Below are positions 1 through 6,345 of a stretch of 25,206 nt of DNA, one piece after another. Position numbers and translations under genes: made by a program. Origin of the DNA: an uncultured Bacteroidales bacterium (GTDB taxonomy: Bacteria > Bacteroidota > Bacteroidia > Bacteroidales > P3); NCBI GenBank assembly GCA_937915785.1, contig CALGGY010000172.1:1-25206 (forward strand), given 5' to 3'. The notes below the pieces were generated by a model. The model had not been told where the DNA came from, did no database searches, and worked only from the letters and a program-made list of their open reading frames with translations. Every line of letters starts with the position of its first letter. The first letter of the stretch is position 1.

Positions 1-701
1 GGAAGTCCTTTGCCGAACATTAGCAGTCCTGCCATATTCAGACATTCCTCTCCACTTTCACGGTCTGTAGTAAATCCGCCCATTTGACGCAGGAATTCTT
101 TGTTGTCAAGGTCATTGAACGGATGTTCCGTATATCTGCTCTTAAAATGGTTGCGATACCGCTCCAGCGTGGGAATGTCAATGTCATCCATTGTGTAATG
201 CTTCAGGATCAGTCGGTCATTGCCTTCGCTGTTAGCGTCACGCATCATCATCCTAAGCATTTCTTCCGGGCAATGATAGTCTCCTTCATGGTTACGGACG
301 AAAGTCCCTCTTATTGGATTGTTGTTGATATAGATGGGGCGAGTGTTGTAGTCGGCCTGTGGCACATTGATGACAACTATGTTCTTTCCGTCAATAACAA
401 TCGTCACGACATCCTCATCTCTTAACAGATTCACGTTCACCTTTTCTGGATTGTTGACGATGTTCCAAAAATCCTTACGAATCTTATCCGCATCCTCCAC
501 ACCAGTAATCGTAAATCGCTTGCTAATGTCCTTCTCCCTCAAGTCCTCATAAACTCCTAATAGGATAAGTCCACCGTAAGTGTTGGCAAACGCAGAGTAC
601 GTTTCCCATACATTTCCGGGTATATTCGACTGCGCTCTCTTGCATTCCAGCGTCACTCGTTCGCCTTTCAGCAATGTTTCTTTTATTGTCTTCGCATTCA
701 T
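1..701 (-). CDS. AlbA_2 (Schlafen-like) domain protein, partial
   Basis: An open frame starts at an ATG whose first base is 701 and runs leftward without a stop to the window edge (233 codons seen), so the C-terminal part is missing. Residues about 15-115 show the AlbA_2 putative nucleic-acid-binding domain: an E-C-K at 19-21, IPGN at 27-30, the ETYSAFANTYGG block at 33-44 and LILLGVYED at 45-53. RPIYINNNPIRGTF near 121-134 followed by R-x-x-EGDYHC is also typical of this family (COG2865-like). Full-length relatives usually continue into an ATPase-like or winged-helix region, which would lie outside the window. It lies 110 bp downstream of the DUF262/HNH gene on the same strand. No TAnnTTTG promoter was seen in that gap, so co-transcription is possible. 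AlbA_2 proteins occur both as regulators and in defence islands; the role here is inferred from the neighbour only. Confidence 0.85.
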   Translation of the reverse strand, partial: MNAKTIKETLLKGERVTLECKRAQSNIPGNVWETYSAFANTYGGLILLGVYEDLREKDISKRFTITGVEDADKIRKDFWNIVNNPEKVNVNLLRDEDVVTIVIDGKNIVVINVPQADYNTRPIYINNNPIRGTFVRNHEGDYHCPEEMLRMMMRDANSEGNDRLILKHYTMDDIDIPTLERYRNHFKSRYTEHPFNDLDNKEFLRQMGGFTTDRESGEECLNMAGLLMFGKGL

Positions 702-811
702 ACGTTCTATACCGTTTTATTCCTTGTTCTGTTGCTGGCTGCTCAGTTGTGTGACGGTGTGCTTGTCCCTGTGGCATCCTATTGTGTGGCGGTATGACTG
801 TGGCACTTTTC

Positions 812-2635
812 TTACAAACTATAGTAATACTTCTTTATCAAATCAGTCATCTTCTTCCGACGGGCTTCTAGGAAGTCTTGATAGTTTGTATAATCCATGT
901 TTAATATTTCAGCGGGAATACAGTTATCTTCGAGGTTTTGGAGAAATTCCGCCTCACTCTTGATGGACTTGAAAGACAGCTCCTCTGCATCCTTGATGGC
1001 ACTCAATGCCTCATTAAAATAGTCTTTTGGAGCCTTTTTGCCTATCTTGATGTTGAGCGGTGTGTCCAAATATGCATAGTTGGCCACCTGATTGTAGTCG
1101 TGCTTGTCAAACCCGTTGTCCACAAGATACTGCTTGGGGAATATATGATGAACGTCTCCTCCCAGATTCACCAGTTCGCCAACGGGGATATGGGAAAGCA
1201 GCGAGTCTTTTTTGAAAAAGTTCTGTGCTGCAAGAAACACCTGATAAGTCGGGTTAATGGAGGACACGAAGGTCAGATTCTGATTCAGCTGAACATTCCA
1301 GAAAGCATCGGAAAGCGTAGCGTCTTCTATAGCCTTCAACGAAGCCCCGACTCCATTTTCTCCTATGGCACGGATGTCTTTTGCGAAAGAACTTTCGGGC
1401 GAAGCACTATATCGTCCGGTCAGAACCGAAAGGACATACCAGCGTTGCACAAGACTCTTGATTTCATCGACAGGTATCTCCTTGGATTCCAACAGCAGCA
1501 GATAAACGGCATAGGCAAAGTCAATGGCCATCACGGAGTTTACCAGTTTCTTCGACGTAAAACCGGCAGAACGAATGGCCAACATAAACTGTGTGAAGTT
1601 ATAGCCTTTGATAACATTGTTGATGCCTGCCTCCAATTCTTGATATGTTGTTTCAACGATTTCCTCCTTAAACTCGCGCGTTTCAAAATCACGTCCGGAA
1701 AGCATTGCCACAAGGTCGGCCAACTTGGCCCTCTTGCAACGATGCATGAAAGCCACGCGAAGCACATCGTCGCACTCCGGGTCATAGACAGTTTCCTTGT
1801 CGTCTTTTAGCCATTCCAGTTTGCTGAAATAGCCTGAGGATGCAAAAGCATGGTCTTTTTCTTTTATCTTATTATAGAAGGTGCCGTCTTTGCAAAGGTG
1901 GGCAAAGTAATCGATCACCTTGCGAAGCGTATTGCCTCCGTGAATTTCGTCTGCGGCAATCTTGGACATCACAAAGTCGCCCTGACTGAGGGCAGTCCCT
2001 TTGGAATTGATGCGTATAAAGATGTCTGTAACAATGTCTATGTCAAGGGATGCATCCAACTCAATCACTCCGATATTGCAATGCTGAAGGTTTCTCAGAC
2101 TCTCAACTACCGAGTTGAGCTGTTCCTCATCCATTTCCGGATTGTCCGAAACGTATTGACGGATAAACTTAAAACTACCAAAGTCCGGCTTAAAGAGTTC
2201 TGCTATATCTGGTATCCAGCGTTTGCTTTTAAGATGCGCAGGTGTCTGAACAGCGAATAGTTCAGCATCAGGATTACCTGAAATAGCGGCAAAGGGGTCG
2301 AAAGCTATTTTCACTCTTCCCTCGCTATAGTCATCAAAAACAATACTTTTCCCTGCAATGGCTGTCATCAATGCCGTGATGCGCTGCTGGCCGTCAATGA
2401 GCACTTTCTTACCCTCCGACAAAGAGCCGTTCTTCAGCTTGACAGAAGGATTCTTCCAGATAATAATATAGCCGGTGGGATAGCCTTTATACAGAGAGTC
2501 CATCAGGTCTCGCACTTGCGACTTACGCCAAACAAACGGACGTTGTATTTCAGGTATGGCAATGTCATTTGCATCTATCAGACCGAGTATCTGGCTGATG
2601 GCCAATGGGTAGTTGTTGTATTTCGGTTTGTCCAT
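812..2635 (-). CDS. DUF262 / HNH (GmrSD-type) protein, putative type IV restriction or defence nuclease
   Basis: A 607-residue protein. The N-terminal DUF262 (ParB/sulfiredoxin-like, GmrS-type) domain shows IPEIQRPFVW at 27-36, the LIDGQQRITAL block at 79-89 (DGQQR is the family signature and is associated with NTP use) and FIRINSKGTALSQGD at 206-220. The C-terminal part carries an HNH-like element, VHHIFPKQYL at 495-504 followed by NQVANYAYLDTPLNIKI, as in the DUF1524/GmrD nuclease domain. Single-chain DUF262-DUF1524 proteins are known or predicted modification-dependent restriction enzymes and are common in defence islands. The gene lies 58 bp downstream of rhaA and 110 bp upstream of the AlbA_2 gene, all on the minus strand. 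Its third codon positions look less GC-biased than those of rhaA, which fits acquisition by transfer but was judged by eye. Family assignment is strong; the target is unknown. Confidence 0.9.
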   Translation of the reverse strand: MDKPKYNNYPLAISQILGLIDANDIAIPEIQRPFVWRKSQVRDLMDSLYKGYPTGYIIIWKNPSVKLKNGSLSEGKKVLIDGQQRITALMTAIAGKSIVFDDYSEGRVKIAFDPFAAISGNPDAELFAVQTPAHLKSKRWIPDIAELFKPDFGSFKFIRQYVSDNPEMDEEQLNSVVESLRNLQHCNIGVIELDASLDIDIVTDIFIRINSKGTALSQGDFVMSKIAADEIHGGNTLRKVIDYFAHLCKDGTFYNKIKEKDHAFASSGYFSKLEWLKDDKETVYDPECDDVLRVAFMHRCKRAKLADLVAMLSGRDFETREFKEEIVETTYQELEAGINNVIKGYNFTQFMLAIRSAGFTSKKLVNSVMAIDFAYAVYLLLLESKEIPVDEIKSLVQRWYVLSVLTGRYSASPESSFAKDIRAIGENGVGASLKAIEDATLSDAFWNVQLNQNLTFVSSINPTYQVFLAAQNFFKKDSLLSHIPVGELVNLGGDVHHIFPKQYLVDNGFDKHDYNQVANYAYLDTPLNIKIGKKAPKDYFNEALSAIKDAEELSFKSIKSEAEFLQNLEDNCIPAEILNMDYTNYQDFLEARRKKMTDLIKKYYYSL

Positions 2636-2693
2636 ATTCTGTTTTTATACGTTTTCCGTTTAAATCTCACGTAGTTGTCATTCCCCTCATCTT

Positions 2694-3944
2694 TCATCTT
2701 TTCAACGTTACCTCTTTCTCGTACTGTTGCACTGCGGCGATAAACTCCTCGCCCACAGGTACATTGTTTTTGAAGTTGAAGTAGTCGTAAACGGCGCCGA
2801 AGGGCAGCGATTTCATCTCTTCCAACAAAGCCAGACGCTCGAAACCTTGGCCGTTGTCTTCGTACTTGCGGAGGATGTCGAGCGGCTCAAGCAGGGCTTG
2901 CAGCAGGCATTTCTGCGTGGCGCGGGTGCCGATTATGTAGGCTCCTATGCGGTTTATGGAGGCGTCGAAGTAGTCGAGGCCTATGTGCGCGCGGTGGAGG
3001 GCTTCGGCGCGGACTATTTCCTTGAAAAGGTCCAAAGTTTGGTCGTTCATTATGGTAACGTGGTCGGAGTCCCAGCGGATGGGGCGGCTGACGTGGAGCA
3101 TCAGCTCGGGCACATAGAGGAGCAGCGACGAGACCTTGTCGGCCACATTTTCGGTAGGCTCGTAGTGGCCGGTGTCGAGGGTGTAGATGACTTTGCGCGT
3201 GGCGCAGTAGCCTTCGTAGAAGTCCATGGAGCCGACGGTGAAACTCTCCAAGCCGATGCCGAAGAGTTTGGCCTCCACGCACGATTTCATGTGTGGCAGC
3301 TCTTCGCTTAGGATTTCGTCAAGCGAGGCGGCCAGCAGTTCGCGGTAGCGGCGGCGTTCCACGGTGATGTCCTTCAGGCCGTCGTGCACCCAGATGTTCA
3401 TTATGCAGGGGTCGCCTTGCGCCTTGCCCAGGTCGTTGGCAATGTGTCGGCAGCGTTTGGTGTGTTCTATCCAGAATTGGCGTATGGCGGGGTCGGGGTT
3501 GGCAAGGGTCAGGTTGCCGCTTTTGGGGTGGCCAAACGAGGTGCTGTTGAAATCGAGGCTCATCCTAACCGACTTGGCCCAGTCCATCCAGCTTTGGAAA
3601 TGCATGGTTTCCACTTGGTTGCGGTCCACAAAATGACCGCCGAAGTCGCCATAGATTTCGTGCAGGTTTACGCGCTGTGTGCCCGCCAGTAGCGATTTCA
3701 CAAATTCGAGATCCTTGCGCACTTCGTCGATGGTGCGGGCGCGGCCCGGGTAGTTGCCCGTGGTTTGTATGCCGCCCGAGAGGCCGGCGTTGCTTTCAAA
3801 GCCCATCACGTCGTCGGTCTGCCAGCAGTGTAGCGAGATGGGTGTGTGTTCGAGGGTGGCAATGGCCTTGTCGGTGTCCACGCCAAGTGAGGCGTAGCGT
3901 TCGCGGGCCATCTGGTATTGTTGTTGTATTTGTTGTTCGGTCAT
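2694..3944 (-). CDS. rhaA: L-rhamnose isomerase
   Basis: A 416-residue cytosolic enzyme (the E. coli enzyme is 419) that converts L-rhamnose to L-rhamnulose, the first step of rhamnose catabolism. The N-terminus with ISLHCWQTDDVMGFE at 36-50 is characteristic. Residues that match the metal-binding set of the E. coli enzyme as I remember it are present: E233 in GLES, D257 and H260 in LDTGH, H284 in LMLHVSRP, D292 and D294 in WDSDH, and D324 in IGLDY. WVHDGLKD at 185-192 is a further family block. The gene sits 62 bp downstream of the dksA-like gene and upstream of the accessory DUF262/AlbA_2 pair. No rhamnulokinase, aldolase, transporter or RhaR-type regulator is visible nearby, so it is separated from the rest of the pathway, apart from a GH78 rhamnosidase 11 kb away. 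Confidence 0.95.
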   Translation of the reverse strand: MTEQQIQQQYQMARERYASLGVDTDKAIATLEHTPISLHCWQTDDVMGFESNAGLSGGIQTTGNYPGRARTIDEVRKDLEFVKSLLAGTQRVNLHEIYGDFGGHFVDRNQVETMHFQSWMDWAKSVRMSLDFNSTSFGHPKSGNLTLANPDPAIRQFWIEHTKRCRHIANDLGKAQGDPCIMNIWVHDGLKDITVERRRYRELLAASLDEILSEELPHMKSCVEAKLFGIGLESFTVGSMDFYEGYCATRKVIYTLDTGHYEPTENVADKVSSLLLYVPELMLHVSRPIRWDSDHVTIMNDQTLDLFKEIVRAEALHRAHIGLDYFDASINRIGAYIIGTRATQKCLLQALLEPLDILRKYEDNGQGFERLALLEEMKSLPFGAVYDYFNFKNNVPVGEEFIAAVQQYEKEVTLKR

Positions 3945-4006
3945 TGTTTTTTGCAGTGTTGGTTGTTAGTAAGGCGATGGCTTTTTCGTAGGCAGGCCAT
4001 GTGTTG

Positions 4007-4408
4007 TTATTTGCGGCCTTGTCCGCGTTTGGCTTCCACCGACATGGTGGTGTGGGGCACTATGCGCAGGCGTTCCTTGGGTATCAGTTTGCCTGTAACT
4101 TTGCAAATTCCGTAGGTCTTGTTTTCGATGCGAATGAGTGCGGCTTCAAGGTCTTTGATGAATTTCTGCTGGCGTGCGGCCTGACGAGCGTTTTCCTCTT
4201 TTGAGCGCACTTCCATGCTGTCGTCCAGCTGTTTGAAAGTGGGTGAGGTGTCGCTCACGTCTTCGGCGGAATTGGCCACTGCTTCGTTGAGCAATTCAAG
4301 GTTTTTGCGTGCTTTTTTGAGTTTCATTTCTATTATTTCACGAAATTCTTCGAGCTCTTCGTCGGAATAGCGTGTTTTTGCGGGTTTGGTATCTTCTGTT
4401 TCTGCCAT
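4007..4408 (-). CDS. TraR/DksA-family zinc-finger transcription factor (Bacteroidota type)
   Basis: A 133-residue protein if started at the ATG at 4408. A longer frame opens at 4492, but that start overlaps a TAnnTTTG promoter at 4490-4497 and would add 28 Lys-rich residues, so 4408 is preferred. DksA-like proteins bind RNA polymerase in the secondary channel and alter initiation, often with ppGpp. Residues 16-50 and 66-98 are predicted helical (charged, coiled-coil-like), followed by the finger region YGICKVTGKLIPKERL at 99-114 and IVPHTT at 116-121. Only one cysteine (C102) remains of the classical four; from memory this loss is usual in Bacteroidota homologues. The gene follows rimM by 142 bp and has its own promoter. 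Confidence 0.9.
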   Translation of the reverse strand: MAETEDTKPAKTRYSDEELEEFREIIEMKLKKARKNLELLNEAVANSAEDVSDTSPTFKQLDDSMEVRSKEENARQAARQQKFIKDLEAALIRIENKTYGICKVTGKLIPKERLRIVPHTTMSVEAKRGQGRK

Positions 4409-4489
4409 AACTATTTGTGTTTTTTTTGGTTTGAATATCAGTGGTTTATGTTTCTTTTTTCGTTTTGTTGCAACTTTTGTTGACAGCCA

Positions 4490-4497
4490 CAAAGTTA
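4490..4497 (-). promoter_or_regulatory. Bacteroidota-type -7 element upstream of the dksA-like gene
   Basis: On the minus strand the bases read TAACTTTG, matching the Bacteroidota -7 consensus TAnnTTTG. It would give a leader of about 75 nt before the ATG at 4408. No convincing TTTG -33 element is found about 20 bp further upstream, so confidence is moderate. Confidence 0.5.
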
Positions 4498-4550
4498 CGC
4501 TATTATTTTACAAAACGGAATGGGTGCATGTAATAGTTATACAAAATTTA

Positions 4551-5078
4551 TTAACTATTTTGCAGATATAGGTCGATAAGTCCTTCGGGTGCGTGTACCG
4601 ATATTGTCTGTTTTTCGCGGTCCACGTTGTTTATAAGTTGGTCTAATACCGGTAGCAGTATTTCGGTGCCGTTGTTTATTATTTGGAAAAGCGGTTGTGC
4701 GGGATATTCTATCACCGAAGCCACGGTTCCTATGTCGCCGTGTTCGTCGTCTATTACGTGGAAACCGATTATTTCGTGGAAATAGAATTTCTTTCCGGTT
4801 AGTTTTGGCAGGTTGTCCAGCGGCAGGTAAAGGTTGCATCCCGCAATTGCGGCGGCTTGTTCCTGCGTCATGTCCTCGAATTTTACGGTGGCTTTGTTTC
4901 CGTTTATTCGGATATTTTGTATAAAGAATGGCACGAGCTGGTTTTTCACCTCGACAAAAACAGAGTCGAGGCTGGCGTAGTTGTTCGGTTCGTCCACATC
5001 GAGGAATATAACCACTTCGCCTTTCAGCCCGAAAGGTTTGGTTATTTTGCCGAGGTTGAAACAGTCTTCTTTTCTCAT
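4551..5078 (-). CDS. rimM: Ribosome maturation factor RimM
   Basis: A 175-residue protein, the usual length for RimM, which binds ribosomal protein S19 and helps mature the 3' domain of 16S rRNA in the 30S head. The N-terminal motif LGKITKPFGLKGEV at 9-22 is diagnostic. The second half forms the PRC-barrel-like domain, beginning near the FYFHEIIGFHVID stretch, with the typical ending in which the protein is held by an EILLPVLDQLI-type segment. It lies 71 bp downstream of rpsP on the same strand, the classical rpsP-rimM order, but trmD and rplS do not follow as they do in Escherichia coli. A terminator-like hairpin sits in the gap between rpsP and rimM and may lower rimM expression relative to rpsP. 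Confidence 0.95.
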   Translation of the reverse strand: MRKEDCFNLGKITKPFGLKGEVVIFLDVDEPNNYASLDSVFVEVKNQLVPFFIQNIRINGNKATVKFEDMTQEQAAAIAGCNLYLPLDNLPKLTGKKFYFHEIIGFHVIDDEHGDIGTVASVIEYPAQPLFQIINNGTEILLPVLDQLINNVDREKQTISVHAPEGLIDLYLQNS

Positions 5079-5093
5079 GGTGTGTTTATATGA

Positions 5094-5130
5094 AAAATAG
5101 CGAATAAAAACGTGTTTTATCCGCTATTTT
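5094..5130 (-). terminator. Hairpin between rpsP and rimM, terminator or attenuator
   Basis: An inverted repeat has arms 5094-5109 and 5115-5130, 16 bp each with one mismatch and a 5-nt loop (5110-5114). On the minus strand it is followed by only one further T, but the 3' arm itself ends in a run of T. It sits just downstream of rpsP and upstream of rimM, so it could act as a partial terminator or processing site that sets the rpsP:rimM ratio. Confidence 0.6.
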
Positions 5131-5149
5131 GTTTTTGTTCAAATGAGTT

Positions 5150-5704
5150 TTACTCTTGTGCAGGAGCTTCTTCTGCCGGTTGTTCAGTTTCGGCGTTAGT
5201 TTCGGCCTCTGCTTCAGCTTTGGCTTTTGCCTCGGCTTCGGCGGCGGCAGCCTTTTTGGCGGATATTGCTTCAGCTTTGGCAGCGTTGGCTTTGCTTTCG
5301 GCCTCGAGACGAGCTTTGCGTTCGTCGCGGGCTTCGCTTTCCAAAGTGTTGCGTTTGCTGTTTATTTTAGCCTCTTTTTCCTGCAGCCATTGGTTGAACT
5401 TAACGTCTGCCTGTTCCTGGCTTATGGCGCCTTTTTCAACACCTATCTGGAGGTGGCGTTTCAGCAGCACGCCTTTGTACGACAGTATGCGTCTTGCAGT
5501 TTCGCTGGGTTGGGCTCCGTTTTTAAGCCAATTAACAGCGCTGTCGATGTTAAGGGTGATTTCGGCAGGGTTTTTGGTGGGGTTGTAAGTCCCCAGTTTT
5601 TCGATAAATCTTCCGTCTCGTGGTGCACGACCATCCGCAACTACAATATGATAAAAGGGTTGATTCTTTTTACCATGACGTTGCAATCTAATTCTTGCTG
5701 GCAT
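5150..5704 (-). CDS. rpsP: 30S ribosomal protein S16 with Ala/Glu-rich C-terminal extension
   Basis: A 184-residue protein. The first about 85 residues are the S16 core, starting with PARIRLQRHGKKNQPFYHIV at 2-21, followed by ADGRAPRDGRFIEKLGTYNP. S16 is a small-subunit assembly protein that binds 16S rRNA. The E. coli protein is only 82 residues; here a tail of about 95 residues follows, rich in Ala, Glu and Lys and probably a charged helix, ending in AEEAPAQE. Long tails on S16 are, to my knowledge, usual in Bacteroidota. A good promoter lies upstream and a hairpin downstream. The start is supported by the exact S16 N-terminus directly at the ATG. Confidence 0.96.
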   Translation of the reverse strand: MPARIRLQRHGKKNQPFYHIVVADGRAPRDGRFIEKLGTYNPTKNPAEITLNIDSAVNWLKNGAQPSETARRILSYKGVLLKRHLQIGVEKGAISQEQADVKFNQWLQEKEAKINSKRNTLESEARDERKARLEAESKANAAKAEAISAKKAAAAEAEAKAKAEAEAETNAETEQPAEEAPAQE

Positions 5705-5758
5705 AATTTGTTATGTTTTAATTGTTTAAGTGTTTTTTCGCTTTTCAGTTACAAACTG

Positions 5759-5790
5759 CAAAGTTACATTTTTTTTTTGAAACTGCCAAA
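5759..5790 (-). promoter_or_regulatory. Bacteroidota promoter of rpsP
   Basis: On the minus strand a TTTG at 5790-5787 (-33 element) is followed after 20 nt by TAACTTTG at 5766-5759 (-7 element). This matches the Bacteroidota sigma-ABfr consensus TTTG/19-21 nt/TAnnTTTG in both elements and spacing. It would give a leader of about 45-50 nt before rpsP and is the best promoter in the window. Confidence 0.8.
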
Positions 5791-6202
5791 TTTTGTTCAA
5801 AGTTTTTATTTTGCTATGGTGCAAAGTGTGTTTTTTTTATGCCAAAATATCCGTTGTTGCACCCCTTCAGGGCACTTGTGGTGTTCTGTCATTCTCCACA
5901 TGGCTATCGAAACAAAACAGACTCTTTATGTCGGTAATTGGAATTCGACATATTTGAGTCTGTCGAAAATTTGTTATTGTCGAAATAGGCTTTAAACCAA
6001 GTGAGAGGTTAGTGCATTTTCAGCCATTTTGTTCGTGTTTACCTCAATTACGCATTTGTCTTTTTTTTGCATTAAGCGATGTGATGATTTGTGGTCTCCA
6101 CAACATGCGTTTTTCCTTGTTTTTTCGCACTTTGGCAATGTGTTGGAAATGTGGTGTGAAAATATTTTGCCCGAAAAATTAGCAAAACCCAATTTTTTTA
6201 TG
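5791..6202. other. Non-coding intergenic stretch between the divergent rpsP and lipoprotein genes
   Basis: This is the largest part of the gene-free region between the rpsP promoter and the lipoprotein gene at 6346. It is AT-rich with many T runs. I see no convincing gene: the only frame of any size is a 66-codon minus-strand frame (5992-6192) without a recognisable product. It does contain a clear hairpin at 5917-5963, listed separately. No tRNA-like cloverleaf or insertion-sequence remnant was recognised. Confidence 0.6.
5917..5963. repeat. Two-part inverted repeat (hairpin) in intergenic DNA
   Basis: Outer arms ACAGACTC (5917-5924) and GAGTCTGT (5956-5963) are perfect complements. Inner arms TATGTCG (5927-5933) and CGACATA (5946-5952) are also perfect. 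The two stems are separated by a small 2x3 internal loop and enclose a 12-nt loop. There is no adjacent T-run, so it is not an obvious terminator. It could be part of a small RNA, a protein-binding site, or a remnant. Confidence 0.65.
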
Positions 6203-6210
6203 TAAATTTG
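6203..6210 (+). promoter_or_regulatory. Bacteroidota-type -7 element upstream of the OmpA/TPR lipoprotein gene
   Basis: TAAATTTG matches the TAnnTTTG consensus. A start of transcription a few bases downstream would place the hairpin at 6215-6251 at the very 5' end of the message, with a leader of about 130 nt before the ATG at 6346. No clear -33 TTTG was seen at the expected distance. Confidence 0.5.
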
Positions 6211-6214
6211 CAGT

Positions 6215-6251
6215 CGCTTTGTCGGACTACGAATATCGATCCGACAAAGTG
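6215..6251 (+). promoter_or_regulatory. Strong hairpin at the 5' end of the lipoprotein leader
   Basis: Arms CTTTGTCGGA (6217-6226) and TCCGACAAAG (6240-6249) are perfect 10-bp complements with a 13-nt loop. The stem extends by a G-U pair (6216/6250) and a C-G pair (6215/6251). It lies only a few bases after the proposed -7 element, so it would cap the transcript. Possible roles are mRNA stabilisation or an operator; no T-run follows, so it is not a terminator. Confidence 0.65.
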
Positions 6252-6345
6252 TAATTGCTGATATTAATAGCTGTGCATCAGTTAGTTAGCGATTGCAATG
6301 AGACAAAAGTCCAAAAAAGAAACGCGTTTTATAAACAATAAAAAT

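Noticed and set aside
84..425. Plus-strand 113-codon frame at the left edge
   Set aside because: Antisense to the partial AlbA_2 gene, whose frame stays open through 701 bases with family motifs.
4099..4108. Loss of cysteines in the DksA finger as a sign of a broken gene
   Set aside because: From memory the single-Cys form is normal for Bacteroidota members, and the frame is otherwise intact.
4409..4492. Upstream start that would lengthen the dksA-like protein by 28 residues
   Set aside because: The start overlaps the predicted -7 promoter element and the added residues are Lys-rich without homology to the family.
5150..5450. Ala/Glu-rich repeat-like DNA in the rpsP 3' half as a separate element
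   Set aside because: It is in frame with S16 and matches the long tails usual in this phylum; not a separate repeat.
5992..6192. Minus-strand 66-codon frame in the intergenic region
   Set aside because: No signal peptide, domain or start context of note, in AT-rich non-coding DNA; chance frame is more likely.
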